Below are positions 27,397 through 35,669 of a stretch of 64,000 nt of DNA, in pieces. Source of the stretch: a virus. The first letter of the stretch is position 1, and the number at the start of each line of letters is the position of its first letter. The translations under genes were made by a program, and so were the position numbers. Under the pieces are notes generated by a model that did no database searches, was not told the origin of the DNA, and saw only the letters and a list, made by a program, of their open reading frames with translations. The stretch lies in the IMG/VR virus record IMGVR_UViG_3300025769_010106, positions 1 through 64,000 of that record; one strand, written 5' to 3'.

Positions 27397-28020
27397 ATGA
27401 TGAAGTTACTAGAAGGTGTAGATCGCAAGTTGGTTACCAATCTTGTTATCATGCACACAATCGTAATTGCACTTTCAAATTACTTGGTGCAGTTCAAGTT
27501 TAACCTGTTCCCAGGTGCTAACTTGCCATTCTTTGGTGAGTTTCCACTTGCAGTTGCAGCATTTACATTTCCAATTGTAGTTGTTGCCACTGACTTGACC
27601 GTCCGTATGGTGGGCAAGGAAGCAGGCAGGGCAGTTGTTGCCCTAGCAGTCATCCCAGCAATCATTGTAAGTATTTTGGTTGTTTGGGGCGGCGGTGCAC
27701 CAGTTGAGAAGGCACTACGTATTGGTGCAGCAAGTGGTGTTGCATATGGCGTTGGTACAATGCTAGACGTTTATGTATTCCAGTATATTCGTGAGAAGTT
27801 CACAGAGATGTGGTGGGCTGCTCCAGCATTTTCAACCATTGTCGCAAACATCCTAGACACTTATGCGTTCTTCTATACAGCATTTTATCCAGCACCTTGG
27901 GTACATGCTGTTGCGTTCAACCAAACAATCACAAAGATTATTGTAGGGTTGATTGTGTTCCTACCAGCATATGGTTTCCTATTAAACTATTTGCGGAAGA
28001 AGCTAGGACGTAGTCTATAA
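27397..28020 (+). CDS. yhhQ: YhhQ-type queuosine-precursor transporter (VUT family)
   Basis: 207 residues (E. coli YhhQ 221) with about six membrane helices. FPIVVVATDLTVRMVGKEAGR closely follows the YhhQ signature. E. coli YhhQ imports preQ0/preQ1. A phage copy next to folE suggests it feeds 7-deazaguanine base to DpdA, bypassing missing steps. Good GGGAGAA ribosome site; ATGATG start. Followed by a strong terminator. Confidence 0.88.
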   Translation: MMKLLEGVDRKLVTNLVIMHTIVIALSNYLVQFKFNLFPGANLPFFGEFPLAVAAFTFPIVVVATDLTVRMVGKEAGRAVVALAVIPAIIVSILVVWGGGAPVEKALRIGAASGVAYGVGTMLDVYVFQYIREKFTEMWWAAPAFSTIVANILDTYAFFYTAFYPAPWVHAVAFNQTITKIIVGLIVFLPAYGFLLNYLRKKLGRSL

Positions 28021-28030
28021 TACGTGCTGT

Positions 28031-28058
28031 GGGGGGCCTTAGTGCCCCCCCTTTTTTT
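28031..28058 (+). terminator. Rho-independent terminator
   Basis: Stem of 7 G:C pairs (GGGGGGC at 28031-28037 with GCCCCCC at 28044-28050), 6-base loop, then seven T at 28052-28058. It closes the folE-yhhQ unit. Confidence 0.9.
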
Positions 28059-28069
28059 AGGATACCTTA

Positions 28070-28351
28070 ATGCCAAAAATATATGAATCCCCAGACGGCG
28101 GTAAAACTATTAGAGAACGAGAGTTTGGTGACTATACTAATACAATTACTATAGCTGATCCTAGCACATTTGATGACAATGGTAGTTGGACAAGTATTAG
28201 TACAGGTACAATAACATTACATGATCCATGGCAAGAACAACAGGAACGTACAATGCTTATTGACAAGTATCCAGAACTAAAAGATAAGTGGGAAGAGTAC
28301 AAAGAGCTTGAAAAGCATTATAAGGCGTGGGATCTTTTATATAACAAATAA
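28070..28351 (+). CDS. Small hypothetical protein
   Basis: 93 residues, acidic. The N-terminus (MPKIYESPDGGKTI) and the C-terminal helix (YPELKDKWEEYKELEKHY) look like a short phage protein of unknown role. It follows a terminator by 12 bp with a weak TTAGGATACC ribosome site, and is followed by another terminator-like hairpin. Confidence 0.65.
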   Translation: MPKIYESPDGGKTIREREFGDYTNTITIADPSTFDDNGSWTSISTGTITLHDPWQEQQERTMLIDKYPELKDKWEEYKELEKHYKAWDLLYNK

Positions 28352-28361
28352 TCAAAAACGG

Positions 28362-28389
28362 TAGACAAGTCTTTACTTCGTGTTATTAT
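28362..28389 (+). promoter_or_regulatory. Sigma70-like promoter TAGACA-16-TATTAT
   Basis: -35 TAGACA (28362-28367), 16 bp, -10 TATTAT (28384-28389). Same spacing and -10 as the duplicated promoters at 40292 and 40629. A short dyad (AGAC AA GTCT, 28363-28372) overlaps the -35. Its transcript would meet the hairpin at 28393 at once. Confidence 0.5.
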
Positions 28390-28392
28390 AAG

Positions 28393-28421
28393 AGTATGTT
28401 CAAGGTGAACATACTTTTTTT
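28393..28421 (+). terminator. Terminator or attenuator hairpin before the subtilase gene
   Basis: A perfect 10-bp stem (28393-28402 with 28406-28415), 3-base loop, then a run of T to 28421. It can end transcription from the upstream gene. Because a promoter lies immediately before it, it could also be an attenuator for the subtilase gene at 28439. Confidence 0.75.
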
Positions 28422-28438
28422 ATGATAAAAACGAGGCT

Positions 28439-31400
28439 ATGATGACTCATTTTAAAACTATTGCAGGAGCATTGCTAGCCACCACAATGCTTACAGCGTG
28501 TCAGGGTGGCAGTTCAAATCCTGTTAAAGCTATCAATTCCGTTAAGGCTGAACTTAATCCTGTTGTAAACAGTAACTTTGGTGCTATTGCAGGCGAAATT
28601 TCTGCACTGGAAGCAATCGTAAATGAGGCAACCGGATCAGCAACTATTAGTGCTATTTTAAATCCCACAGAAGCAGATAAACGCACTGCTGAAAACATTG
28701 TATCTCGAATCGATGATGTTATTAACGGCTGGGAGGCACATAAAGCAGAATATAATCCAAAACTACTTGCTGTTAAAATGAGTTCTGAGGACTTTCGTCG
28801 TGCAGAAGCAGTTGTTAAAATTTTAAAAGAGGATCTACGTCCAGTTATTGTTGACGTTACCAATGGTAAGGGCTACGACACTGAAGCATTTGCTTTTCTT
28901 GAGAGTAAAGAAAAGATTGATGGTGTTATTGATAGTAAAAAGATAAAAATCTTTGAAAATGTAGTACCTACTCTAATTAGTTCAAACGTCAGTAGCGTAA
29001 CGGTAGACAAAACTAGTGCTGCTACCAGTCCTGATCGTCTTAAGGAAACTATTGTAGTTGATGGCGAGCAGACTGTAACTGGCGGTTCTAGCATTTCTGA
29101 TCTAACACGTACCGCTACTTGGGTAAAGACAACTACAAAGAAGATGGAGTATGATCGTAGTTGGACGGTTACACTACAAAATGTAACCACATATGTTTAC
29201 AGCGATGGTAGCACAAAAACTGAACGTAGTGAAATCCGTGAAGTACCTTATACACAGACACTTTCAGCTGCTGACATTGTTACTACACAGGACATGTCAC
29301 AGAACATTGCCTATACAGTTGAAGAACAAAACGATCCAACTACAACTGTCACTCGTGGCGAAACGGTTGTAGTAAATGAGTATGTGGATCGTGTTGAAAC
29401 TGCTACGCAGGAAGATGGTAGTAAGGTACATAACACCATTCGTACTACTACAACCACAAGCACTACGCCTGTCACTACTACACTAACATATCCTAAGATT
29501 AGTGTGTACACATACACAGATGGACATTCATTTACTCATGATGCTACAGATGAAGTGGTTAGTAGTACAGAAGATGAAGTTGTTGTCAATACAAGTGAAG
29601 CAACTGTAGAAAGTACTACAGAGCATGTTGTAGCGAGTGAAACCGTTACAAACGAAGTTATTACAGACGTAACAGAAGCTGATCCAGTATTTGATACAAC
29701 CTATGAAGACAAGACAACTAGTGAAACTGTAGACGGTAAATTAATTACTACTGTAACACGTTATTACACGACCACTGCTACTATTGTTACTACAACTACC
29801 ACAAACACAACTCCTGTGACAAAACAGATTTGGACTGATGGTACTGAGAAACTAATTCGCGGTGAAACTGTAGTTGAAACTAGTACTGAAAATACTGTAG
29901 TGACAGATAGTTGGACTAAGGTTATGAGCACCACAACAGAGGATGCTCCTGCTGATAGTACACCTATTGCAGACGATCATCCTGACATGGGCACACGTAC
30001 CGCAGGGTTCAACAGCAATCCTGTAAGCTATCGTACTTCAGAGTTCAATGGAACTTCTGGTCAGAACTACAAGCAGGCAATTAACGCAGACGTTGCATAC
30101 TCCCGTGGTTGGACTGGTAAAGGCAGTCTAATTACTATTGCTGATACTGGTTACGATAAGGATCACTCAGACCTTGCTGGTGCAGTTAAACATGAGTTCA
30201 ACACTCTAACAAATGATGCGACGTTTATGGATGACAACGTTGGTCACGGTAGTCATGTGTTGGGTATTGCGGCTGGACGTAAGAACGGTAGCGGTACACA
30301 CGGTGTTGCATTTGATGCAGACGTTGCAGTAGTTAAAGTAACTGATAGCACTGGCTACAGTTTCCAACGTGCACGAACAGGCGCTGCCTGGGCACGTGAT
30401 TTGGGTAGTGTTGCGTTTAACGTTAGTGCTAACTCACGTGAAGACTCAGCATTTAGAGCAAGTCTTACTCCAACAGGTACTACTGGTGTCCAGTATAGTA
30501 ATCACTGGTACTACGGTGAGAATGGATACAATGGTGCTGTAGACGAAGCCAAGTTGTGGGCAACTGCATTAGGTAGCGAACAGATCCTTGTGAACAGTGC
30601 TGGTAACTTTGGCAAGGATTATGTATCGGGTACTGGTCAGATGGCCCATGCTACAGATTCTAATGGCAACCTTATTATGGGCGGGCGTATGCTAATCGTT
30701 GGCTCATATGATCTTGCTAACAATAAGATTGCTAGTTACAGTAACAAGGCTGGTACAGTTTGTGCTACCTGGGACTTTACAAACAATCTCTGTAAAGATG
30801 CTGCCAAGGCAAGTGACTTCTATATTCTTGCACCAGGCGATAACATTCAGAGTGCATATAAAGACGGTACTAGTGTTAACATGAGTGGTACTAGTATGGC
30901 AGCACCTGTTGTTACTGGTGCACTTGCTATTGTACATCAGATGTGGCCTCACATGAAGGGTGAGAACCTGGTTAAACTGTTGCTGGTAACGGCAGACAAG
31001 GACTTGCCTGGCTATGCTGAACACACACATGGACAGGGTATGCTGGACTTGGACAAGGCTACACAGCCTGTAGGTGCAACTGGTATTCCTACCAGTGGAC
31101 GTACTGATGGCGAGATTGCCAATCTTGAAACATTAAGTGGTGGTGCTGGCATTGGTAATATTAGTAGCGATGCTTTTGCGGCACTAAGTAATGTTACGGT
31201 GCTTGATAGCTTTGAGCGTGATTTTACAATCAATCTAAACAACACTCAGGCTATTGATACTCGTCCTGGATCGTCAACAGAAGCACTAAGTTTTGGTGCA
31301 GACTATGACGGTTACTGGAACCTTGCTAATGCAGGCGAAGCCACTAGTGACTTGTTTGGTATTAGGACATCATTTAAGTTTGATCCAGATGCTAAAACAA

Positions 31401-32005
31401 ACGCTGACTGGGGCATGCGTACAGAGTATGATGTACATAGTAGCGAAGAAACTACTATTACTGCCGCACTTGGTATGATTAAGGAGACAGGTAAGTTCCT
31501 TAACAACGTTCAGGAAGGCTTTATGGGAGTTGGTGAGTCACACACCACAAACTATGCAGGCTTGCGTCTCAATCACAAGTTTGATGAGAACTGGTTTGGG
31601 TTTGGTAACTTCCAGTTGGGCATGACAGACGTTGAGTCATCCAAGGAGTTTAGTCTAGTAACTGGGTACAGCACCCTAGTAAGTAACAGTTGGGGTGTCG
31701 GTGCAGGTTACAAGTTTACTAACGGGTGGACTGTTGGCGCTAACTTTAGTCAGCCAATGACAGTTACAAGCGGTAAGATGAACTACAAGGTTCCAGTAGG
31801 ACGTACACTTGACGGACAGGTATTATTTAATGAAGGAAGTGCTGATGCAAGTACGAAAAATATTGAATATGATACCGGTTTGTTTGTAAAATATAATGTA
31901 AACAATGTTGCACTTGCTGGCTATGCAGAGCATCGTAGCAATGTTGCAGGCGTCGACGGTAACAACGAAGTTAACCTAGGCGTTAAATTGAACTTGAAGT
32001 TCTAA
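28439..32005 (+). CDS. Lipoprotein-type subtilase (S8) with autotransporter-like C-terminus
   Basis: 1188 residues. A signal peptide with lipobox LTAC (C21) would export and lipidate it. Residues about 190-520 are Thr/Val-rich with imperfect repeats (TTPVT followed by an aromatic-rich DG turn), like a stalk. The S8 protease triad is intact: D569 in ADTGYDKDH, H603 in GHGSHVLG, S819 in MSGTSMAAP. After about 930 the sequence becomes strands with alternating aromatics and ends in VKLNLKF, a C-terminal Phe as in outer-membrane barrels and autotransporters. This is the layout of a surface serine protease autotransporter, very unusual for a phage. Alternatives: a tail protease or a gene taken from a host. 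Confidence 0.8.
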   Translation: MMTHFKTIAGALLATTMLTACQGGSSNPVKAINSVKAELNPVVNSNFGAIAGEISALEAIVNEATGSATISAILNPTEADKRTAENIVSRIDDVINGWEAHKAEYNPKLLAVKMSSEDFRRAEAVVKILKEDLRPVIVDVTNGKGYDTEAFAFLESKEKIDGVIDSKKIKIFENVVPTLISSNVSSVTVDKTSAATSPDRLKETIVVDGEQTVTGGSSISDLTRTATWVKTTTKKMEYDRSWTVTLQNVTTYVYSDGSTKTERSEIREVPYTQTLSAADIVTTQDMSQNIAYTVEEQNDPTTTVTRGETVVVNEYVDRVETATQEDGSKVHNTIRTTTTTSTTPVTTTLTYPKISVYTYTDGHSFTHDATDEVVSSTEDEVVVNTSEATVESTTEHVVASETVTNEVITDVTEADPVFDTTYEDKTTSETVDGKLITTVTRYYTTTATIVTTTTTNTTPVTKQIWTDGTEKLIRGETVVETSTENTVVTDSWTKVMSTTTEDAPADSTPIADDHPDMGTRTAGFNSNPVSYRTSEFNGTSGQNYKQAINADVAYSRGWTGKGSLITIADTGYDKDHSDLAGAVKHEFNTLTNDATFMDDNVGHGSHVLGIAAGRKNGSGTHGVAFDADVAVVKVTDSTGYSFQRARTGAAWARDLGSVAFNVSANSREDSAFRASLTPTGTTGVQYSNHWYYGENGYNGAVDEAKLWATALGSEQILVNSAGNFGKDYVSGTGQMAHATDSNGNLIMGGRMLIVGSYDLANNKIASYSNKAGTVCATWDFTNNLCKDAAKASDFYILAPGDNIQSAYKDGTSVNMSGTSMAAPVVTGALAIVHQMWPHMKGENLVKLLLVTADKDLPGYAEHTHGQGMLDLDKATQPVGATGIPTSGRTDGEIANLETLSGGAGIGNISSDAFAALSNVTVLDSFERDFTINLNNTQAIDTRPGSSTEALSFGADYDGYWNLANAGEATSDLFGIRTSFKFDPDAKTNADWGMRTEYDVHSSEETTITAALGMIKETGKFLNNVQEGFMGVGESHTTNYAGLRLNHKFDENWFGFGNFQLGMTDVESSKEFSLVTGYSTLVSNSWGVGAGYKFTNGWTVGANFSQPMTVTSGKMNYKVPVGRTLDGQVLFNEGSADASTKNIEYDTGLFVKYNVNNVALAGYAEHRSNVAGVDGNNEVNLGVKLNLKF

Positions 32006-32017
32006 GGAGATAAGGTA

Positions 32018-32476
32018 TTGAATCTAACTACGCTGACATATGAAAATATAGAAGCATTACAGTTTGATACCAACCACGACCCCGTGAGACCCGAGCTTGA
32101 CCTTAACTTTAGGTTAGGCCCGGGCCGTCGGGTTTATGTGTTGGAAACAGACGGTAAGTATCAGGCAGCAATTTGCGTTGCCTATACTAATGAAGTACCA
32201 ACTACTGTAAAGGAACTTGACCTTATGAGTCAGGCTGCTTGTCAGGAAGATCAACACGGTTCTATTTGTATAGCATATACAGTTTGGAGTCGTGCACCAC
32301 GTGCTGGTAGAGAAATTGTGTTTCGTTTGCTAGACGAATGTCGTGCAAATCATAAAGTCAAACGTCTTATTACACTAAGTCCAAAAACGGATATGGCACG
32401 TAGGTTTCACTTAAACAATGGAGCAGTTACTTTGCAGAACAATACTGCAACTGATAACTACGAATACAGTTTATGA
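32018..32476 (+). CDS. GNAT-like acetyltransferase fold protein
   Basis: 152 residues from a TTG start at 32018, chosen because AAGGAGATAAGG lies just upstream and no ATG fits. Central strands and AYTVWSRAPRAGREIVFRLLD resemble the acetyl-CoA loop region (R/Q-x-x-G-x-G/A) of GNAT proteins, and AHHK/NHKVKRLITLSPKT the following strand. The acetyl-CoA site is degenerate, so activity is uncertain. Coupled to the next gene by ATGA. Confidence 0.6.
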   Translation: MNLTTLTYENIEALQFDTNHDPVRPELDLNFRLGPGRRVYVLETDGKYQAAICVAYTNEVPTTVKELDLMSQAACQEDQHGSICIAYTVWSRAPRAGREIVFRLLDECRANHKVKRLITLSPKTDMARRFHLNNGAVTLQNNTATDNYEYSL

Positions 32477-32910
32477 ATATTTTCAAAAATAGAAAAAGAA
32501 TTATACTAGATCGCATTGGGCAACAGCCCTATCTAGAAAGGTATTACCTGTTCCTAAAAGATCGTAAATGGTTTCCATTTAACGTCTTCTTACACAAGTT
32601 TTTACAAAGTGATCCAGACGAACTACACGATCATCCTTGGCCCTACTTCACGCTAATCTTACGTGGAGGTTATTGGGAGACTACTCCTAAAGGACGCTTT
32701 TGGCGTGGCCCAGGGCATATGCGTGTTAACGGTCCTAAGAGTCTACATCGTGTAGAACTAGAACCAGGAGTATGTGCTTGGTCACTATTTTTTCCTGGTC
32801 CTAAACTACGTGAGTGGGGTTTCATTGTAAACGGTAAATGGATGCACAATGAAAAGTATTTTGAATGGCGAAAGCAGAAGGTAAGAGATGAACAAACTAT
32901 ATCTGTCTAA
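32473..32910 (+). CDS. Cupin-like protein
   Basis: 145 residues. LHDHPWPYFTLILRGGYWE, then a later HRVEL, fits a cupin barrel with metal-ligand His. It resembles short phage cupins of unknown role. Overlaps the phosphoribosyltransferase gene by 23 bp. Confidence 0.7.
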   Translation: MNIFKNRKRIILDRIGQQPYLERYYLFLKDRKWFPFNVFLHKFLQSDPDELHDHPWPYFTLILRGGYWETTPKGRFWRGPGHMRVNGPKSLHRVELEPGVCAWSLFFPGPKLREWGFIVNGKWMHNEKYFEWRKQKVRDEQTISV

Positions 32911-33400
32911 TCGAGATATTGAAAAAGGCGTACATGATATTGTAAACTCAATGTATGCTGACAACTGGCGGCCCGATTACATTGTAGGTATTACACGAGG
33001 TGGATTAATTCCTGCTGTAATGATGAGTCATCTAACTGGTATTAAGATGCACACACTGGACGTTCGTTTGCGTGATGGCGATGAACAACAATCTAACTAT
33101 TGGATGGCAGAGGATGCATTTGGGATCTTTCAAATGGGCGGCACATATGAAGATAAGAAAATTCTTATCTTAGACGATATTAACGATACTGGTGCTACAT
33201 TCCAATGGATCAAAGAAGATTGGCCGGCAGGCTGTCATCCAAATGAACGCCGATGGGATAAAGTTTGGCATAACAATGTTCGGTTTGCTACTATTGTGAA
33301 TAATCTATCCAGTAAGTTTGAGATTGATCACGCTAGTATTGAAATCAACAAAGCAGAGGAAGACACATGGGTTGTTTTCCCATATGAGGAGTGGTGGTGA
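32888..33400 (+). CDS. Phosphoribosyltransferase (type I PRTase)
   Basis: 170 residues. The PRPP motif KILILDDINDTGAT (about residues 91-104) and N-terminal IVGITRGGLIP define a PRTase related to xanthine/hypoxanthine enzymes. It should join a base to PRPP, or break that bond. The gene lies between folE/yhhQ and queD, so it may salvage a purine or deazapurine. Ends on the ATG of the next gene. Confidence 0.85.
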   Translation: MNKLYLSNRDIEKGVHDIVNSMYADNWRPDYIVGITRGGLIPAVMMSHLTGIKMHTLDVRLRDGDEQQSNYWMAEDAFGIFQMGGTYEDKKILILDDINDTGATFQWIKEDWPAGCHPNERRWDKVWHNNVRFATIVNNLSSKFEIDHASIEINKAEEDTWVVFPYEEWW

Positions 33401-33996
33401 TGCACGTACCATTATTTGAAACACACAAAGACTGGATTACTGAAGAAGAACATGGCATGTTACAAGCATTGGTGTTGTATGCTCCACGCTGGCGTTTTGG
33501 TCAGGTAAGCGACGATACAATCCAACCAAACTATCCCATGTGGTTCCAAAACTTTTGGAATATTGGGACATTTGAGTTCAAACCAGATCAAGAGATAGTG
33601 ACCAATCTGTTATCACAGCTAAAAGATAGATTTTTAAAGCTATGTCCCAGTAATTATAAACTAGTTAGGTTTATGGCTAGCAGCAATACATTTGGTATTG
33701 ATGGCGATATCCATACAGACTGGCCACATCCTGATGTAAGCATTACCGGTGTGCTCTATACAGACAAGGTATGGGAACAGAACTGGGGCGGCGAAACAGC
33801 GCTCTACAAGGATGGCATTGTAGAAGCTAGCGAATATGAACCCAGAAAGCTCATTACGTTTGATAGCAGTATTGCCCATATAGGCAAAGGACCGCAGCGA
33901 CGTTGTAAGGAGATGAGAACAATTCTAGCGTTTCAAGCAGTTAGCGAAGACGCTCTAAATGCTAGAATGAACAAAAAGGTTGACTCTGAATTATAA
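33400..33996 (+). CDS. 2OG-Fe(II) oxygenase, prolyl-hydroxylase-like
   Basis: 198 residues from the ATG at 33400 (GTGATG junction with AGGAG upstream). Iron motif GDIHTDWPHP gives HxD, the later SIAHIGKGPQ gives the distal His, and CKEMRTILAF supplies the 2OG-binding Arg. It hydroxylates an unknown substrate; members of this family in phages are often near sugar or DNA modification genes. Confidence 0.78.
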   Translation: MHVPLFETHKDWITEEEHGMLQALVLYAPRWRFGQVSDDTIQPNYPMWFQNFWNIGTFEFKPDQEIVTNLLSQLKDRFLKLCPSNYKLVRFMASSNTFGIDGDIHTDWPHPDVSITGVLYTDKVWEQNWGGETALYKDGIVEASEYEPRKLITFDSSIAHIGKGPQRRCKEMRTILAFQAVSEDALNARMNKKVDSEL

Positions 33997-33999
33997 ATA
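33992..33999 (+). promoter_or_regulatory. T4-late-type promoter box TATAAATA
   Basis: Exact TATAAATA overlapping the stop of the oxygenase gene, 82 bp before queD. The 86 bp gap to queD otherwise holds only an AAGGAG ribosome site. Confidence 0.45.
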
Positions 34000-34081
34000 C
34001 CCTACAATATTAATCATAGAGGACTTAGTGTTCGTTCCCTCTCTAAAAATTCCGCACACTCCATAACCAAGGAGTATAAAC

Positions 34082-34555
34082 ATGGCAAAGTATATTAGTA
34101 CAAAAACATATAGGCACCTAGGTCCCGTTGCATACAGACAGTGGCGAGCAGATTCACATTGTAATCTTATCCACGGATATGCACTGAGTTTTCATTTCGA
34201 GTTTGAAACTGATGACCTTGATGCTCGAAACTGGGTAGTAGACTTTGGTGGATTACGTCCACTAAAGGACAGCTTAGAAGATTGGTTTGATCACACTCTG
34301 CTAGTAGCACAGGATGATCCAGACCGCGACACGCTACTAGAACTAGGCAAGAAAGGCCTAGCAAAGATTACAGAAGTTGAAAAGACTGGATGCGAGGGTC
34401 TATCAGACTTTTTGTATGAGTATGTAAACACAATATTTTTACCTAGTTGGGAACCTGGCACCAGGGTATGGTGCTGTAAGGTTGAGGTAAGAGAAACTGA
34501 CTCGAATATGGCTATGCGAGTTGGTCACAGAGAAGATGGAGAATTTGATGTTTAA
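34082..34555 (+). CDS. queD: QueD, 6-carboxytetrahydropterin synthase-like
   Basis: 157 residues. QueD/PTPS proteins convert dihydroneopterin triphosphate (FolE product) to carboxytetrahydropterin. Visible: ADSHCNLIHGYALSF with C27 as likely catalytic Cys and H31; VDFGGLRPLK; WFDHTLLV with H71; and a late Glu in VRETDSN. The canonical HGH zinc pair reads HGY, so one zinc His is replaced, perhaps by H26 or H12. Clear AAGGAG ribosome site. Confidence 0.88.
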   Translation: MAKYISTKTYRHLGPVAYRQWRADSHCNLIHGYALSFHFEFETDDLDARNWVVDFGGLRPLKDSLEDWFDHTLLVAQDDPDRDTLLELGKKGLAKITEVEKTGCEGLSDFLYEYVNTIFLPSWEPGTRVWCCKVEVRETDSNMAMRVGHREDGEFDV

Positions 34556-34763
34556 AAGTTTATGGAACATGTTAACTGGCTCAGGCAGTATTAAAGACAT
34601 TGTTAAGATAGCAACAGTATCAGAAGCTGAGCTCAAGAAGATGACCAAGAAGCAGATTGATGACTGGGCTGTAAATGCAGGTGTTACACTTGATCGTCGT
34701 CTTACAAAGGACAAGATGATTGCCGAGCTAAAGACACATAAATCACAAGTTAATATTACCTAA
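34548..34763 (+). CDS. Small protein with SAP/Rho-N-like motif
   Basis: 71 residues from the ATG at 34548; the longer TTG-started frame runs back into queD. The helix-extended-helix LKKMTKKQIDDWAVN...LDRRLTKDKMI resembles SAP or Rho-N domains, which bind nucleic acid. Between queD and queE in tight spacing. Confidence 0.65.
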   Translation: MFKSLWNMLTGSGSIKDIVKIATVSEAELKKMTKKQIDDWAVNAGVTLDRRLTKDKMIAELKTHKSQVNIT

Positions 34764-34772
34764 GAGGTTATA

Positions 34773-35636
34773 ATGAAAGTAAGATACACTGAAGCGTTTT
34801 ATTCAGTTCAAGGAGAAGGTCGCTGGACAGGTGTGCCCAGTGTTTTCCTTCGCATGTATGGTTGTAACTTTACATGTCCTAAGTTTGGCATTGCAAGAGA
34901 CAGTAACGAAACAGCAGAGCCCCATATCAATAAAATTGTAGATGAGATTGACAAATACAATAGCATTGATGAGCTACCACTTGTAACAGTTGGATGCGAT
35001 AGTTATGCAGCCTGGCATCCCGCATTTAAACGATTCCAGCATGATGTTGATATTGATCAACTAGTAGACGATCTGCTTGCACTTACACCAACAGGTTCTT
35101 GGACATTGGACAATGGACAGGATATCCATTTGGTTATTACAGGCGGTGAACCCTTGCTTGGTTGGCAACGAGCATATATACAATTATTCAAACACGAACG
35201 CATGAAGGACCTAAAGAATGTTACATTCGAAACTAATACTACACAGAATTTGTCTGACGATCTCAGATCGTACCTCACAGATAATCAACATGTACACATT
35301 ACATTCTCTTGTTCCCCTAAACTATCGGTTAGTGGACATACTTGGGTTGATGCTATCAAGCCTAATGTTGCTGTTGAGTACGCTAGTCTTCGTAACAGCC
35401 ACTTGTATCTTAAGTTCGTTGTTTGCGATGATGTTGACGTGGCAGAAGTTGATCGAGCTGTTGCAGAATATAGATCTGCAGGACTTGAAGCGCCGGTTTA
35501 CCTCATGCCAGTCGGCGGTACGACGGACAGTTACTTCAAAAATGGCCGCCAAGTCGCAGAGCTCGCCTTACAAAAAGGCTACAGATATAGTCCACGGCTC
35601 CACGTTGACATCTTTGGCAACGCCTGGGGAACCTAA
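34773..35636 (+). CDS. queE: QueE, 7-carboxy-7-deazaguanine synthase (radical SAM)
   Basis: 287 residues, longer than E. coli QueE (223). Start EAFYSVQGEGRWTGVPSVF is diagnostic of QueE. The cluster Cys begin CNFTC (C31, C35), but the usual third Cys three residues later is absent and replaced by PKFG. The next Cys is C75 in VGCDSYAAW, after a 39-residue insert. TGGEPLLGW and FETNTTQN are the GGE and later motifs. Product CDG feeds deazaguanine DNA modification with DpdA. No QueC seen in the window. Confidence 0.9.
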   Translation: MKVRYTEAFYSVQGEGRWTGVPSVFLRMYGCNFTCPKFGIARDSNETAEPHINKIVDEIDKYNSIDELPLVTVGCDSYAAWHPAFKRFQHDVDIDQLVDDLLALTPTGSWTLDNGQDIHLVITGGEPLLGWQRAYIQLFKHERMKDLKNVTFETNTTQNLSDDLRSYLTDNQHVHITFSCSPKLSVSGHTWVDAIKPNVAVEYASLRNSHLYLKFVVCDDVDVAEVDRAVAEYRSAGLEAPVYLMPVGGTTDSYFKNGRQVAELALQKGYRYSPRLHVDIFGNAWGT

Positions 35637-35669
35637 TCCTGAGGAAAAGTTTCGTAAGGCTGGCATTTT

